DNA from: Streptomyces spiramyceticus
GTDB lineage: Bacteria; Actinomycetota; Actinomycetes; Streptomycetales; Streptomycetaceae
Assembly: GCF_028807635.1 (NCBI RefSeq)
Contig: NZ_JARBAX010000001.1
Coordinates: 2,183,001-2,247,000 of the forward strand
Length of the DNA stretch: 64,000 nucleotides
Direction: 5' to 3'
The notes under the pieces were generated by a model, which was not told the origin of the DNA, did no database searches, and worked only from the letters and a program-made list of their open reading frames with translations. Positions 1 through 8,665 of this stretch are shown here, piece by piece. The position numbers and the translations under genes were made by a program. Position 1 is the first letter of the stretch; every line of letters begins with the position of its first letter.

Positions 1-2
1 TG

Positions 3-1193
3 GTCGACGGCGTGCCCGTGTCGGTGAAGGACGTCTTCCTGATGCGCGGCGGACCGACCCTGCGGGGCTCGAAGACCGCACAGCGGCAAGGGAGCTGGGA
101 CGTGGACGCGCCGGTGGTCGCGCGGCTGCGCGAGAATGGCGCGGTCTTCCTCGGCAAGACGACGACGCCCGAGTTCGGCTGGAAGGGCGTCACCGACTCG
201 CCGCTGAGCGGTGTGACGCGCAATCCGTACGACCTCTCGCGCACGTCCGGCGGCTCCAGCGGCGGCAGCGCGGCGGCCGTGGCGCTCGGCGCGGGCCCGC
301 TGTCGGTGGGCACGGACGGCGGGGGCTCGGTCCGTATCCCGGCGTCCTTCTGCGGGATCTTCGCACTGAAGCCGACGTACGGGCGGGTGCCGCTCTTCCC
401 GTCCAGCCCCTTCGGCACACTCGCGCACGCGGGCCCGATGACCCGGGACGCGGCGGACGCGGCGCTGCTGCTCGACGCCATGAGCGGCCAGGACTGGCGC
501 GACTGGTCGCAGCTCGCGCCCGCCGAGAGCGCGTGCGCGGCCCTGGAGGGCGGGGTGAAGGGCCTGCGCGTGGCGTACTCGCCGTCGCTCGGCGGGCAGG
601 TGGCGGTACGGCCCGACGTGGCGGCCGCAGTGCGCGCGGCGGTCGGAAAGCTGGCCGAGTCGGGGGCGTACGTCGAGGAGGTGGACCCCGCCTTCGCCAA
701 TCCGGTGGAGGCCTTCCACACGCTGTGGTTCAGCGGGGCCGCGCGCCTGGTGCAGCACTTCGGCAAGGAGCAGCTGGACCTGCTGGATCCGGGCCTGCGC
801 GAGATTTCCGCCAGGGGCGCCCGGTACAGCGCCCTGGATTACCTGGCGGCCGTCGACGTACGCACGGATCTTGGCCGGCGCATGGGCCGCTTCCACACGA
901 CGTACGACGTGCTGGTCACGCCGACCTTGCCGATCACCGCCTTCGAGGCGGGCGTCGAGGTGCCGGAGGGGTCGGGCCACCGTCGCTGGACGGGGTGGAC
1001 CCCGTTCACGTACCCCTTCAACATGACGCAGCAGCCCGCCGCGACCGTGCCGTGCGGGACGGACGCCGACGGGCTGCCCATCGGCGTACAGCTGGTGGCC
1101 GCGCGCCACCGGGACGACCTGGTGCTGCGCGCGGCGCACGCGCTCTACGGGACGGGGATCACCGCGATCAGCCCGGCGCCTGTCCCCGCCTGA
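3..1193 (+). CDS. Amidase (amidase-signature family), 5' end missing
   Basis: The reading frame is open from base 3, so the N-terminus lies outside the window. The amidase-signature Ser-Ser-Lys triad can be placed: lysine in SVKD near the start, a serine in GGSSGGSAAAVALG, and a serine in TDGGGSVRIPASFCG. These enzymes hydrolyse amides to acid plus ammonia in the cytoplasm. The gene converges on the DUF3830 gene with a 26-base 3' overlap and lies beside an ABC importer, which suggests that the imported compound or a derivative is an amide; this is inference. The first GTG visible (base 12) is internal to the conserved domain and is not the true start. Confidence 0.9.
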   Translation, partial: VDGVPVSVKDVFLMRGGPTLRGSKTAQRQGSWDVDAPVVARLRENGAVFLGKTTTPEFGWKGVTDSPLSGVTRNPYDLSRTSGGSSGGSAAAVALGAGPLSVGTDGGGSVRIPASFCGIFALKPTYGRVPLFPSSPFGTLAHAGPMTRDAADAALLLDAMSGQDWRDWSQLAPAESACAALEGGVKGLRVAYSPSLGGQVAVRPDVAAAVRAAVGKLAESGAYVEEVDPAFANPVEAFHTLWFSGAARLVQHFGKEQLDLLDPGLREISARGARYSALDYLAAVDVRTDLGRRMGRFHTTYDVLVTPTLPITAFEAGVEVPEGSGHRRWTGWTPFTYPFNMTQQPAATVPCGTDADGLPIGVQLVAARHRDDLVLRAAHALYGTGITAISPAPVPA

Positions 1194-1680
1194 AGGTGAG
1201 GGTCTCGCCGACCGCCCCGGACCGCCAGAGGTCCTGGCAGGCCTCGGCCATCCGGTCGAGGCCGTCGACGACGGTGCCCCAGACGATGCCGGGGACCCAG
1301 CCCGTATCGCCGTTGAGCAGCAGATTGTTGCGTTCGTAGAAGAGGGCGAGGTCGACGACCCCTTGGCCGCCCTGGAGGGCGGCCTTGGGGCCGTAGCCGT
1401 GGGACGACGTGCCGAGCTGGGTGTCGGAGAAGGCGAAATAGCAGAGGTCGCCGGGGATGGGAGTGACGGTCGGGTTCTCCAGCGGCGGCTCCTGCGCGGC
1501 GAATGGAGGAACCAAGGCATAGATCTCATTACGGGCGTACTTCGCGTGATAGACGTCCCCGCCCAGCGGAAGCGCCTCCCACACGGCCGCGCAGGTCAGC
1601 GGCGCCCGGTCGTCGAGCAGTTTCGCGGTGCAGCGCACACCGCGCTTGTCGAGCGATACGTCCACGAATCGGTCGGTCAT
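1168..1680 (-). CDS. DUF3830 family protein (cyclophilin-like fold)
   Basis: This 170-residue protein starts at an ATG and matches my recollection of DUF3830, a cyclophilin-like fold of unknown role. Recognisable stretches are GDVYHAKYARNEIYALVPPF, PIPGDLCYFAF and GYGPKAA. It is divergent from the importer genes across a 96-base gap and convergent with the amidase. Family members often sit beside amidase or hydantoinase genes and polar amino acid transporters, so a role in catabolism of the imported substrate is plausible but not shown. Confidence 0.72.
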   Translation of the reverse strand: MTDRFVDVSLDKRGVRCTAKLLDDRAPLTCAAVWEALPLGGDVYHAKYARNEIYALVPPFAAQEPPLENPTVTPIPGDLCYFAFSDTQLGTSSHGYGPKAALQGGQGVVDLALFYERNNLLLNGDTGWVPGIVWGTVVDGLDRMAEACQDLWRSGAVGETLTFRRGQAPG

Positions 1681-1776
1681 TCCCCCATCGTCCCCAACCG
1701 GTCAAGGGCGTATCCCCCGTATCAGGGGCTGGAATTCATCGGCATACCTCGCGTGGACCCGGGTAGCCGCGCGCCC

Positions 1777-2679
1777 ATGGCTTCACCACCTGGGAACGAC
1801 TCAAGGAAGACAACCAGACACTCGATGCGCCGCCGGTCCCTCCTGCTCGGCACGGCGGCGCTGGGCGCTGCGGGGGCGCTCGGCGCGGCAGGCTGCAGCA
1901 AGGTCCCGTCGGGCAATACGCTCGCCCGGCTGAAGTCGCAGGGCACTGTGCGGCTCGGCATCGCGGGCGAGGTCCCGTACGGATACATCGACGAACAGGG
2001 CGAGTTCACCGGCGAGGCCGTGGAACTGGCCAAGGTGATATTCAAGCGCCTCGGCGTCCCCAACGTACTGCCCGCGCCGACCGACTTCGGCTCGCTGATC
2101 CCGGGCCTCAACTCGCAGCAGTTCGATGTGGTTTCGGCCGGGATGTACATCAACAAGGAGCGCTGCGCGGAGGTCATATTCGCCGACCCCGAGTACCAGA
2201 TGCTCGATTCGTTCATCGTGCGCAAGGGCAACCCGAAGAACCTCCGGTCGTACCAGGACGTGGTCGAGGCCAAGGCGAAGATCGCCACCGGCGCCGGATA
2301 CGCCGAGATCGACTACGCGATCGCGGCAGGCGTCCCGCGCAAGGAGATCGCCATCTTCCAGGACCCGGTCGCGGGCCTGAACGCCGTGGAGTCCGGCCGC
2401 GTCGATGTATTCGCGGGCACCGCACTCACCGGGCGCGGCGTCGTGAAGAAGAGCACCAGGGCCGAGGCGACGAAGCCGTTCGCACCGCTCGTGGACGGCG
2501 AGAAGAAGGTCGACGGCGGAGGCTTCGCCTTCCGCCGCGGCGACGAGGAACTGCGCGACGCCTTCAATGTGGAGATCCACAAGATGAAGAAGAGCGGTGA
2601 GCTCTTCCGGATCCTCCGGCCGTTCGGCTTCACCGAGGCGGAAATGACCACGATGACCGCAGAGGAGCTGTGCAAATGA
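1777..2679 (+). CDS. ehuB: ABC transporter substrate-binding lipoprotein, EhuB-like
   Basis: A 300-residue periplasmic-binding protein of the polar amino acid (SBP_3) class. Near its N-terminus a twin-arginine stretch MRRRSLLLG is followed by a hydrophobic segment and a lipobox AAGC, so the mature protein should be a lipid-anchored receptor. The ATG at 1777 is chosen; an ATG at 1825 is possible because an AAGGAAG lies upstream of it. The downstream permease starts inside the stop codon, so this is the first gene of a four-gene importer operon. The ectoine/hydroxyectoine assignment rests on resemblance and gene order. The neighbouring amidase and DUF3830 genes hint at another nitrogen compound. 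Confidence 0.85.
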   Translation: MASPPGNDSRKTTRHSMRRRSLLLGTAALGAAGALGAAGCSKVPSGNTLARLKSQGTVRLGIAGEVPYGYIDEQGEFTGEAVELAKVIFKRLGVPNVLPAPTDFGSLIPGLNSQQFDVVSAGMYINKERCAEVIFADPEYQMLDSFIVRKGNPKNLRSYQDVVEAKAKIATGAGYAEIDYAIAAGVPRKEIAIFQDPVAGLNAVESGRVDVFAGTALTGRGVVKKSTRAEATKPFAPLVDGEKKVDGGGFAFRRGDEELRDAFNVEIHKMKKSGELFRILRPFGFTEAEMTTMTAEELCK

Positions 2680-3344
2680 CAGCCGGACTGTGGACACACT
2701 GGATACTCCCCGGGATCTGGATCACCATCCAGCTCACCGTGTACAGCGCCGCGCTCGCCACCGTCGTGGCCTTCGGCATCGGCATGGCCCGCACGCACCG
2801 CTCTCGCTTCGTCCGCTTCCTGGCGGGCTTCTACACCGAGGTCTTCCGGGGCACGTCGGCGCTGGTGCTGATGTTCTGGCTGTTCTTCGTGATGCCGGGC
2901 CTCTTCGGCTGGGCGCTGGTCCCGATGTGGGCGGCCGTCCTGGCGCTCGGCCTCTCGTACGGGGCGTACGGCGCCGAGGTCGTGCGCGGTGCGCTGAACT
3001 CCGTGAGCCCGGCCCAGCGCGAGGCAGGCGTCGCGCTCAGCTTCACGCCCTGGCAGCGGATGCGGCTGATCCTGCTGCCGCAGGCGGTGCCGGAGATGAT
3101 CCCGCCGTTCAACAACCTGCTCATCGAGCTGCTCAAGGGCACCGCGCTGGTGTCGCTGCTCGGCGTCGCGGACACGTCGTTCGCCGCCTACCTCGTACGG
3201 CTGGCCACTCAGGAGAGCGCCGAGATCTACACGGTGACCCTGGGCATCTACTTCGTGCTCGCGTTCGTCCTCACCCGGGGCATGCGGGCGCTTGAGCGCA
3301 AGACCAAGGCCGGCATCGGGATCACCGCCGGAGGGGTGCGATGA
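2676..3344 (+). CDS. ehuC: ABC transporter permease, EhuC-like
   Basis: A polar amino acid type permease of 222 residues with several hydrophobic segments and the cytoplasmic coupling-loop signature EAGVALSFTPWQRMRLILLPQA. The ATG at 2676 overlaps the ehuB stop (ATGA), and an AGAGGAGC stands 8 bases upstream, so it is preferred over the GTG at 2670. It should pair with the next gene product as the membrane channel of the importer. Confidence 0.88.
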   Translation: MTAGLWTHWILPGIWITIQLTVYSAALATVVAFGIGMARTHRSRFVRFLAGFYTEVFRGTSALVLMFWLFFVMPGLFGWALVPMWAAVLALGLSYGAYGAEVVRGALNSVSPAQREAGVALSFTPWQRMRLILLPQAVPEMIPPFNNLLIELLKGTALVSLLGVADTSFAAYLVRLATQESAEIYTVTLGIYFVLAFVLTRGMRALERKTKAGIGITAGGVR

Positions 3345-3980
3345 ACAACTGGGACTGGTCCGCCGTCGCGGACTTCATGCCGGCGTTCTGGGACGGCGTG
3401 CTCGTCACGCTCCAGGTCCTCGTGCTCGGCTCACTGCTCTCGTTCACGCTCGGCCTGGTCTGGGCGGTCGGCTACCGCGGCCCCCGCTGGGTCCGCTGGC
3501 CGGTGAACATCGTCACCGAGTTCATCCGGAACACGCCGCTGCTCGTGCAGCTGTTCTTTTTCTTCTTCGTCCTGCCGGAGTGGGGTGTGCAGTTCTCGGA
3601 GCTGACCACCGGCACGATCGCGATCGGGCTGCACTACTCGACGTACACCGCACAGGTCTACCGGGCCGGCATCGACGCCGTACCGGCCGGGCAGTGGGAG
3701 GCGGCAACCGCGCTCAGTCTGCCCGTCGGCCGCACCTGGTTCGCGGTGATCCTGCCGCAGGCGATCCGCAGGATCGTGCCCGCGCTGGGCAATTACGTGA
3801 TCTCCATGCTGAAGGACACTCCGCTGCTCGCCGCGATCGGCGTGCTGGAGATGCTCCAGCAGTACAAGCTGGCCAGCGCGGAGACCTTCCAGTACACCGA
3901 GCCGCTGACCGTCGTCGGCGTCGCCTTCATCCTCATCGCCTACCCGGCATCTCTTCTCCTGCGAGTCCTGGAGCGTCGTC

Positions 3981-3991
<11 letters not shown>
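3341..3991 (+). CDS. ehuD: ABC transporter permease, EhuD-like
   Basis: The second permease of the importer has 216 residues with several membrane segments and the coupling-loop signature [17 protein letters not shown] followed by ILPQAIRR. Its ATG overlaps the ehuC stop codon (ATGA) and follows a GGAGG, so translation is coupled. It is homologous to ehuC and probably forms a heterodimer with it. Confidence 0.88.
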
Positions 3992-4775
<784 letters not shown>

Positions 4776-4939
4776 CCCCTCCTGCCGCCCGACCGTGACC
4801 CCGGCATATGCCATGGTGGCGCGTCCCAGCGTACGGGCCCGGGGCGCGTCACCAATCTCGTCAACACAGGCCCACCTGCGGTGTCTTGGCGGCTATCGTG
4901 GAACGGATGCATACGGTCACAACCTGCTAGGGGGAAACC

Positions 4940-5698
4940 GTGCCGCTGAAGCCGGAGCCGACCGCACCGTTCCATTCGGTGCAGTACGCCCTCCGCGTGC
5001 TGGAGACGGTCTCCAAGCACGGGAGTGGTGTGACCGATGTCCAGATCGCCCGCGAGACCGGTCTCCCGACCGCCCACCTCGCCTCCCTGCTACTGATGCT
5101 CCGCCGCGAGGGTTACGTCGAGCAGGTCATGGACGGCGCGTACATCGTCGGCGACTCGCTCGTACTCCTCGGGTCCGGAACGACGCGCAGCGCTGCCCTC
5201 CAGGCCAAGCTCCAGCAGACCCTCGACCAGCTCCGCGACTCGGTGGGCGCGGCGATCTACATGAGCCGCTACATCGACGGCGAGATCAAGGTCGTGCAGG
5301 TCGCCGAGGGGCCGCACACTCCCAAGGTCCACGAGTGGGTCGACTTCAGATCCGCCGCTCACGCGAGCGCGATCGGCAAGTGCCTGCTGACCCAGCTCGA
5401 CCAGGACGGCCGCCGCGACCACGTGTCCCGCCACAAGCCGGCCCGCCTCACCTCCAAGACGATCACCAGCGAGCGCGTCCTGTTCTCCACACTGGACAGC
5501 CAGCCGCCCACGGTGCCGGTGCTCGACCTCCAGGAGTACGCCCTGGGCACGGTCTGCGCAGCCGTACCGCTCACGGCCGGCTCGGCCGTGGGCTGCCTGG
5601 CCCTGTCCCTCCCGATCGAACACGCCCACCGCCTGCGCGCGGCGGCGGACCGGCTCAACCGCGGGGCGGCCCCGATGGCGCTGTCGCTGGCACTGTGA
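4940..5698 (+). CDS. IclR-family transcriptional regulator
   Basis: A 252-residue protein with an N-terminal winged helix (about residues 15-75, with [19 protein letters not shown] as the recognition region) and a C-terminal ligand-binding domain carrying AIGKCLL. The GTG start follows AGGGGGAAACC. It lies 164 bases downstream of the importer in the same direction, so it may act as the local regulator. Likely targets are the importer promoter at 1681-1776 and its own upstream region; this is inference from position. Confidence 0.88.
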   Translation: MPLKPEPTAPFHSVQYALRVLETVSKHGSGVTDVQIARETGLPTAHLASLLLMLRREGYVEQVMDGAYIVGDSLVLLGSGTTRSAALQAKLQQTLDQLRDSVGAAIYMSRYIDGEIKVVQVAEGPHTPKVHEWVDFRSAAHASAIGKCLLTQLDQDGRRDHVSRHKPARLTSKTITSERVLFSTLDSQPPTVPVLDLQEYALGTVCAAVPLTAGSAVGCLALSLPIEHAHRLRAAADRLNRGAAPMALSLAL

Positions 5699-5759
5699 CG
5701 CGGATGACTCGGGGCCGGTCCGGGGCACCCCTGCGGACCAGGTACTATTTACGAGTCAA

Positions 5760-5833
5760 GCGCCGCTAGCTCAGTTGGTTAGAGCAGCTGACTCTTAATC
5801 AGCGGGTCCGGGGTTCGAGTCCCTGGCGGCGCA
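5760..5833 (+). tRNA. tRNA-Lys (anticodon CTT)
   Basis: A 74-base cloverleaf. The acceptor stem pairs GCGCCGC with GCGGCGC, the anticodon loop is CTCTTAA with anticodon CTT, and the T-loop is TTCGAGT. CCA is not encoded and the discriminator base is A. An identical gene lies at 31016-31089, and a diverged copy of its 3' half lies at 15479-15520, marking this gene as an integration site. Confidence 0.97.
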
Positions 5834-5855
5834 CAGCGAGGCAATCGCCTGACGT

Positions 5856-5883
5856 GGGCGCCCTTCCTTCGGGAGGGGCGCCC
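5856..5883 (+). terminator. Hairpin with UUCG tetraloop behind tRNA-Lys
   Basis: The arms GGGCGCCCTTCC and GGGAGGGGCGCCC form a 12-pair stem with one G-T wobble, closing on a C(TTCG)G tetraloop. It stands 22 bases after the tRNA and probably ends its transcript. No T-tract follows, as is common in Streptomyces. It differs from the hairpin behind the 3' tRNA fragment at 15532, as expected if the DNA here belongs to the inserted island. Confidence 0.7.
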
Positions 5884-5907
5884 ATTGGCGTTTCCGGGCC
5901 CCAGGTC

Positions 5908-5936
5908 TTGCATACATATGCACTACATGTCATAGT
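5908..5936 (+). promoter_or_regulatory. Leaderless promoter with palindromic operator, copy 1
   Basis: A -35 box TTGCAT and a -10 box CATAGT are separated by 17 bases. The ATG of the small zinc-ribbon gene begins 6 bases after the -10, so the transcript should be leaderless. The -35 is part of the inverted repeat TGCATA-CA-TATGCA (5909-5922), placed so that a bound repressor would block RNA polymerase. The same layout recurs at 21965-21993. Confidence 0.75.
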
Positions 5937-5942
5937 TTTGCC

Positions 5943-6119
5943 ATGACTAGCCCTCCACCCGAGGACGATCTGATGACCAACGGAGCCCACCCCAACGCTC
6001 CTGCACCCCGTGCAGACCTCTCCCGAGCCCGTGACTGTGGCAAGTGCCTCGGCTGGGGAAGCGTAGTAAACGATGGCCGCTACGAACTCTGCCCGGCCTG
6101 CCAGACTCCGAGTACCTGA
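5943..6119 (+). CDS. Small zinc-ribbon protein, copy 1
   Basis: A 58-residue protein that I cannot assign to a named family. After a Pro/Asp-rich N-terminus it carries two CxxC knuckles, CGKC and CPAC, about 20 residues apart with GWGSVV and GRYELC between them, the layout of a single zinc ribbon. It has its own leaderless promoter. A second copy at 22000-22176 differs at about 11 positions but keeps all four cysteines and the promoter, which argues for a real protein under selection. Its place just inside the left boundary of the tRNA island suggests an island gene. It may bind nucleic acid or act as an adaptor; this is inference. Confidence 0.72.
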   Translation: MTSPPPEDDLMTNGAHPNAPAPRADLSRARDCGKCLGWGSVVNDGRYELCPACQTPST

Positions 6120-6142
6120 CGGACGAAGCGGGATTCCACTTC

Positions 6143-6418
6143 CTACGAGCGGCAGACGACGATGCCGCCCAAGCAGGTGATGCGGAACACTCCTGTTGCC
6201 TGCATAACGCGCTCGGCCAACTGCTCCGCCCGCTGAATCGTCTCGACGAACGGCACACCCAGCTCCTCGGCCCAGGCTTCGTACGAGGCCGGGTGAGCCA
6301 CGATGGGGGCGGGGTCGGTCACCTCAATTACGCCCGGCAGCTCCAGCACCTGAATAGAGGACACCAGCACCGCCGGGCCGCAGGTGTTGCAGTGGTCCGT
6401 CGATGCGCAATTGATCAT
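6143..6418 (-). CDS. Hypothetical protein, 91 residues
   Basis: Function not recognised. The composition is protein-like. A cysteine-rich start (C4, C10, C13) is followed by VLELPGVIEVTDPAP and an amphipathic stretch AWAEELGVPFVETIQRAEQL, with VCRS at the end. It converges on the small zinc-ribbon gene 24 bases away. No clear ribosome binding site precedes the ATG, so the start is uncertain and the gene could be a remnant. Confidence 0.5.
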   Translation of the reverse strand: MINCASTDHCNTCGPAVLVSSIQVLELPGVIEVTDPAPIVAHPASYEAWAEELGVPFVETIQRAEQLAERVMQATGVFRITCLGGIVVCRS

Positions 6419-6690
6419 GAAGGGAAGGTCAGCTCACCAGTGGAGTGAACCTTCGATGCGTCAATGCGAATGTCAGCGGAAATCTGCAGGTTCAGCCCAT
6501 CGACGGGACATCGAACCCTTGCGGCGGTGAGGTATTCAAGACGGCACTGTACCGACACGTCTCGACCCACCTGAACCCAGCGAGGGCTAGTCCCTGAGTC
6601 TTTCTCTGCCCCTTTGCGGTCGGACTTCGCTCTACAGAGGAAGGCGTACGGTGACATCTGGTGACACAGCGTGTCGGAGGATCTGTGCAT

Positions 6691-6729
6691 TCGTCCCTGT
6701 CGGAGTATTGCTCGACGCCAGCACTCTGG
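6691..6729 (+). repeat. Island repeat copy 1, upstream of the HEPN-like gene
   Basis: Begins TCGTCCCT and contains GTATTGCTCGACGCCAGCAC (from 6705). The same block recurs at 7560-7597 before the next gene, and a weaker copy lies at 8521. It lies 98 bases before the 6827 start codon, in an otherwise empty 408-base gap (6419-6826). Its repeated position ahead of genes suggests a regulatory site. Confidence 0.6.
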
Positions 6730-6826
6730 CGATTCTACGCAAGCTACGTCGCTTACAGTGTGCCCTTTTGCGCCCGGGGCGCTTCCCCGTTTTAGACTCG
6801 AATGCCGCGCAAAGCAGGAGTCCGCA

Positions 6827-7393
6827 ATGAACAGATCCCTGGGATGGACCAATCAGCGTGAAGAGCGCCTCGACCTCGCTCTACAGGGCTTCCGTGACGC
6901 ACTAGCCCGATGTTACCGACGAATGCAGGACTATCTGAACAAGACCAGCAATCTCGGTGCAGAGTTTAGGTATGCCATCATTCCGGTTGTCGAGGCGCTG
7001 TGGTGGGCCGTCAGCGCCGATGAAGAGTTGATGGACTATCACGGAAGAGACAAGAGGTCCAAGTACTTCCAGGAGCGCCAGCGTTTCAACAACGCGGACG
7101 GGGTGCTTCTTGGTGTGATCTATGCCAGAAATCGATGCGGCCACCAACGAGCACTTATCGCCAATGATATGTCCTTCCGATTTGGCGTGCCGGATCGAGG
7201 TTTTAACCAGGGGCGGTTCGGACCCGCCATTGTCTGGCGAGAGTTCAACGAACTCCCACAACCCAACAGAGGAGCGTCATCTGCGGGTGCGCAGCAGTAT
7301 CAGGATCATCTTCAGGACGCTCTGGTGATGGATACCCTGGAACAGGTTGCCGCCTGGTTCAACAGAGCCCAGCAGTCCTGGGTCGCGAATTGA
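6827..7393 (+). CDS. Hypothetical protein with HEPN-like RNxxxH motif
   Basis: A 188-residue, apparently all-alpha protein of unknown family. The ATG at 6827 is chosen because AGGAG stands 7 bases upstream. Residues 101-106 read RNRCGH within VIYARNRCGHQRAL, which fits the Rx4-6H active-site motif of HEPN ribonucleases, including the polar residue after the arginine. Two helical regions precede it (residues about 15-35 and 45-70). HEPN proteins are often RNA-cleaving toxins or defence effectors, but the motif alone is weak evidence. No obvious antitoxin (MNT type) is adjacent; the next gene encodes a DUF5677-like protein. Confidence 0.6.
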   Translation: MNRSLGWTNQREERLDLALQGFRDALARCYRRMQDYLNKTSNLGAEFRYAIIPVVEALWWAVSADEELMDYHGRDKRSKYFQERQRFNNADGVLLGVIYARNRCGHQRALIANDMSFRFGVPDRGFNQGRFGPAIVWREFNELPQPNRGASSAGAQQYQDHLQDALVMDTLEQVAAWFNRAQQSWVAN

Positions 7394-7559
7394 GTATCCG
7401 GAACCTTTAGAACAGCAGTCGTGCGCATCGGCGATGTTCGCTTCGTCAGAGCGTTGGCGTCGCCTCAACGGGCACGGTCCACACCCGTCGTGCGAACGAC
7501 GTTGACCGTGGCATCAGTGGATGCCACCCTCATGCGCAGTGGCGATCGAGGGGCCCTAA

Positions 7560-7597
7560 TCGTCCCTAGAGGGTATTGCTCGACGCCAGCACTCCGG
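7560..7597 (+). repeat. Island repeat copy 2, upstream of the DUF5677 gene
   Basis: TCGTCCCT, then after a short variable stretch the same GTATTGCTCGACGCCAGCAC block (from 7573). The core is identical to the copy at 6705. It lies in the 268-base gap before the DUF5677-like gene, the same layout as copy 1. Confidence 0.6.
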
Positions 7598-7661
7598 GGC
7601 GGCTCTATGCCAGTTGGAAACTCTTGTGCAGATGAGGCAGGGAATGCGAGACGATCCACGC

Positions 7662-8390
7662 ATGTCCATTGAGATTGAAGAGTTCAACAAGCTGGCCGTT
7701 CCTGGCCTGGAGTCTCTGACCGAGCTGCTAACAAGTGGAGTTGCGGACAACGCCCCCGCCCTCGATGACCGTCGTCCGTTCCTCGTCGGCTGGGGGCTGG
7801 TGGCTGCCTTGCACCGGCAGGCGGCCGCCGTGGTCATCCTGCACGGCAAGGGGCTTGGTCATGAGGCTGCGCCCAATCGGCGCCTGATGGTCGAGTACGT
7901 CGCCCATCTCCAGTGGCTCGTCCGGGACGGCGATGACGCCGTGGACTCCATGAACAAGGCGTTCCAGTACAAGCACGGTGGCCTTCGCAAGGCGGCGGAC
8001 GCGGCCGGATACCAGTACGACATGGAGGCCGCCAACGCCGTTCGGGACGCTGCCATCCCGGGGAACCCGGCTAATGAGTTCAACCTCATGAGCAAGCTCC
8101 TTGATCGACTCGGCGGCGGGCTGCTCCAGTCCTGGCTCGCTGAGACGCAGCTATCGCACGCCACTCTTACGGCAGCCGGGTGCTTCTACCTGGAGTCGGA
8201 CGATGCCATTGAGCTGTTCCCCACCCCGACGTACGGCATCGAGGGGGACCCAATGGAGGCGTCGCCCTACATCGCCTTCTTCTTCCTGTACTTCGGCATG
8301 GTCGCGTTCAACGACTTGGTGGCCGGCTCGCCGTGGACGGATGACCTCAGGGCCATCGGTGCCGCGGCTGGTCTGGCTGGAGCGATCTGA
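7662..8390 (+). CDS. DUF5677-like hypothetical protein
   Basis: A protein of about 242 residues resembling DUF5677, a helical family of unknown function. The characteristic region runs LVAALHRQAAAVVILHGKGL and then EAAPNRRLMVEYVAHLQWLV, with a later hydrophobic stretch IAFFFLYFGMVAFNDL. In-frame starts at 7614 (TTG), 7632, 7644 and 7662 are all possible; none has a convincing ribosome binding site, and 7662 is the conservative choice. It shares its upstream repeat with the HEPN-like gene, so the two may be co-regulated. Confidence 0.62.
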   Translation: MSIEIEEFNKLAVPGLESLTELLTSGVADNAPALDDRRPFLVGWGLVAALHRQAAAVVILHGKGLGHEAAPNRRLMVEYVAHLQWLVRDGDDAVDSMNKAFQYKHGGLRKAADAAGYQYDMEAANAVRDAAIPGNPANEFNLMSKLLDRLGGGLLQSWLAETQLSHATLTAAGCFYLESDDAIELFPTPTYGIEGDPMEASPYIAFFFLYFGMVAFNDLVAGSPWTDDLRAIGAAAGLAGAI

Positions 8391-8520
8391 GTCGCTGAAA
8401 CCTGGAGCCCCGGCGGTCTTGCTAGCCATCCGAGTGCTCTCTCGTGCGCGACCGTCCCGGGGTCGCTGACCGGAACAGTCACGTCACTCTCCGCGCATCG
8501 AGAGGATTCAGCAGAATCGA

Positions 8521-8540
8521 GTATTCCTCACCGCCAGCAC
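8521..8540 (+). repeat. Degenerate third copy of the island repeat
   Basis: GTATTCCTCACCGCCAGCAC differs from the block at 6705 and 7573 at three positions. It lies in the 275-base gap between the DUF5677-like gene and the stop of the XRE/TPR regulator. I see nothing else in that gap. Confidence 0.45.
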
Positions 8541-8665
8541 ACCCGGTGTGATCCTCTGAGTAGGCAGCCCGCCAACGGCTACAGCCGATCACCGGAGTGT
8601 TGTCGGCCCGTCGGGTCCTCCCGTGCGTCGTCGCTGATCACAGCGAGCAACGGTGCTCGAACGGC

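Noticed and set aside
6415..6852. 145-codon minus-strand frame
   Set aside because: It overlaps the start and ribosome binding site of the HEPN-like gene and the island repeat, and has no protein-like pattern.
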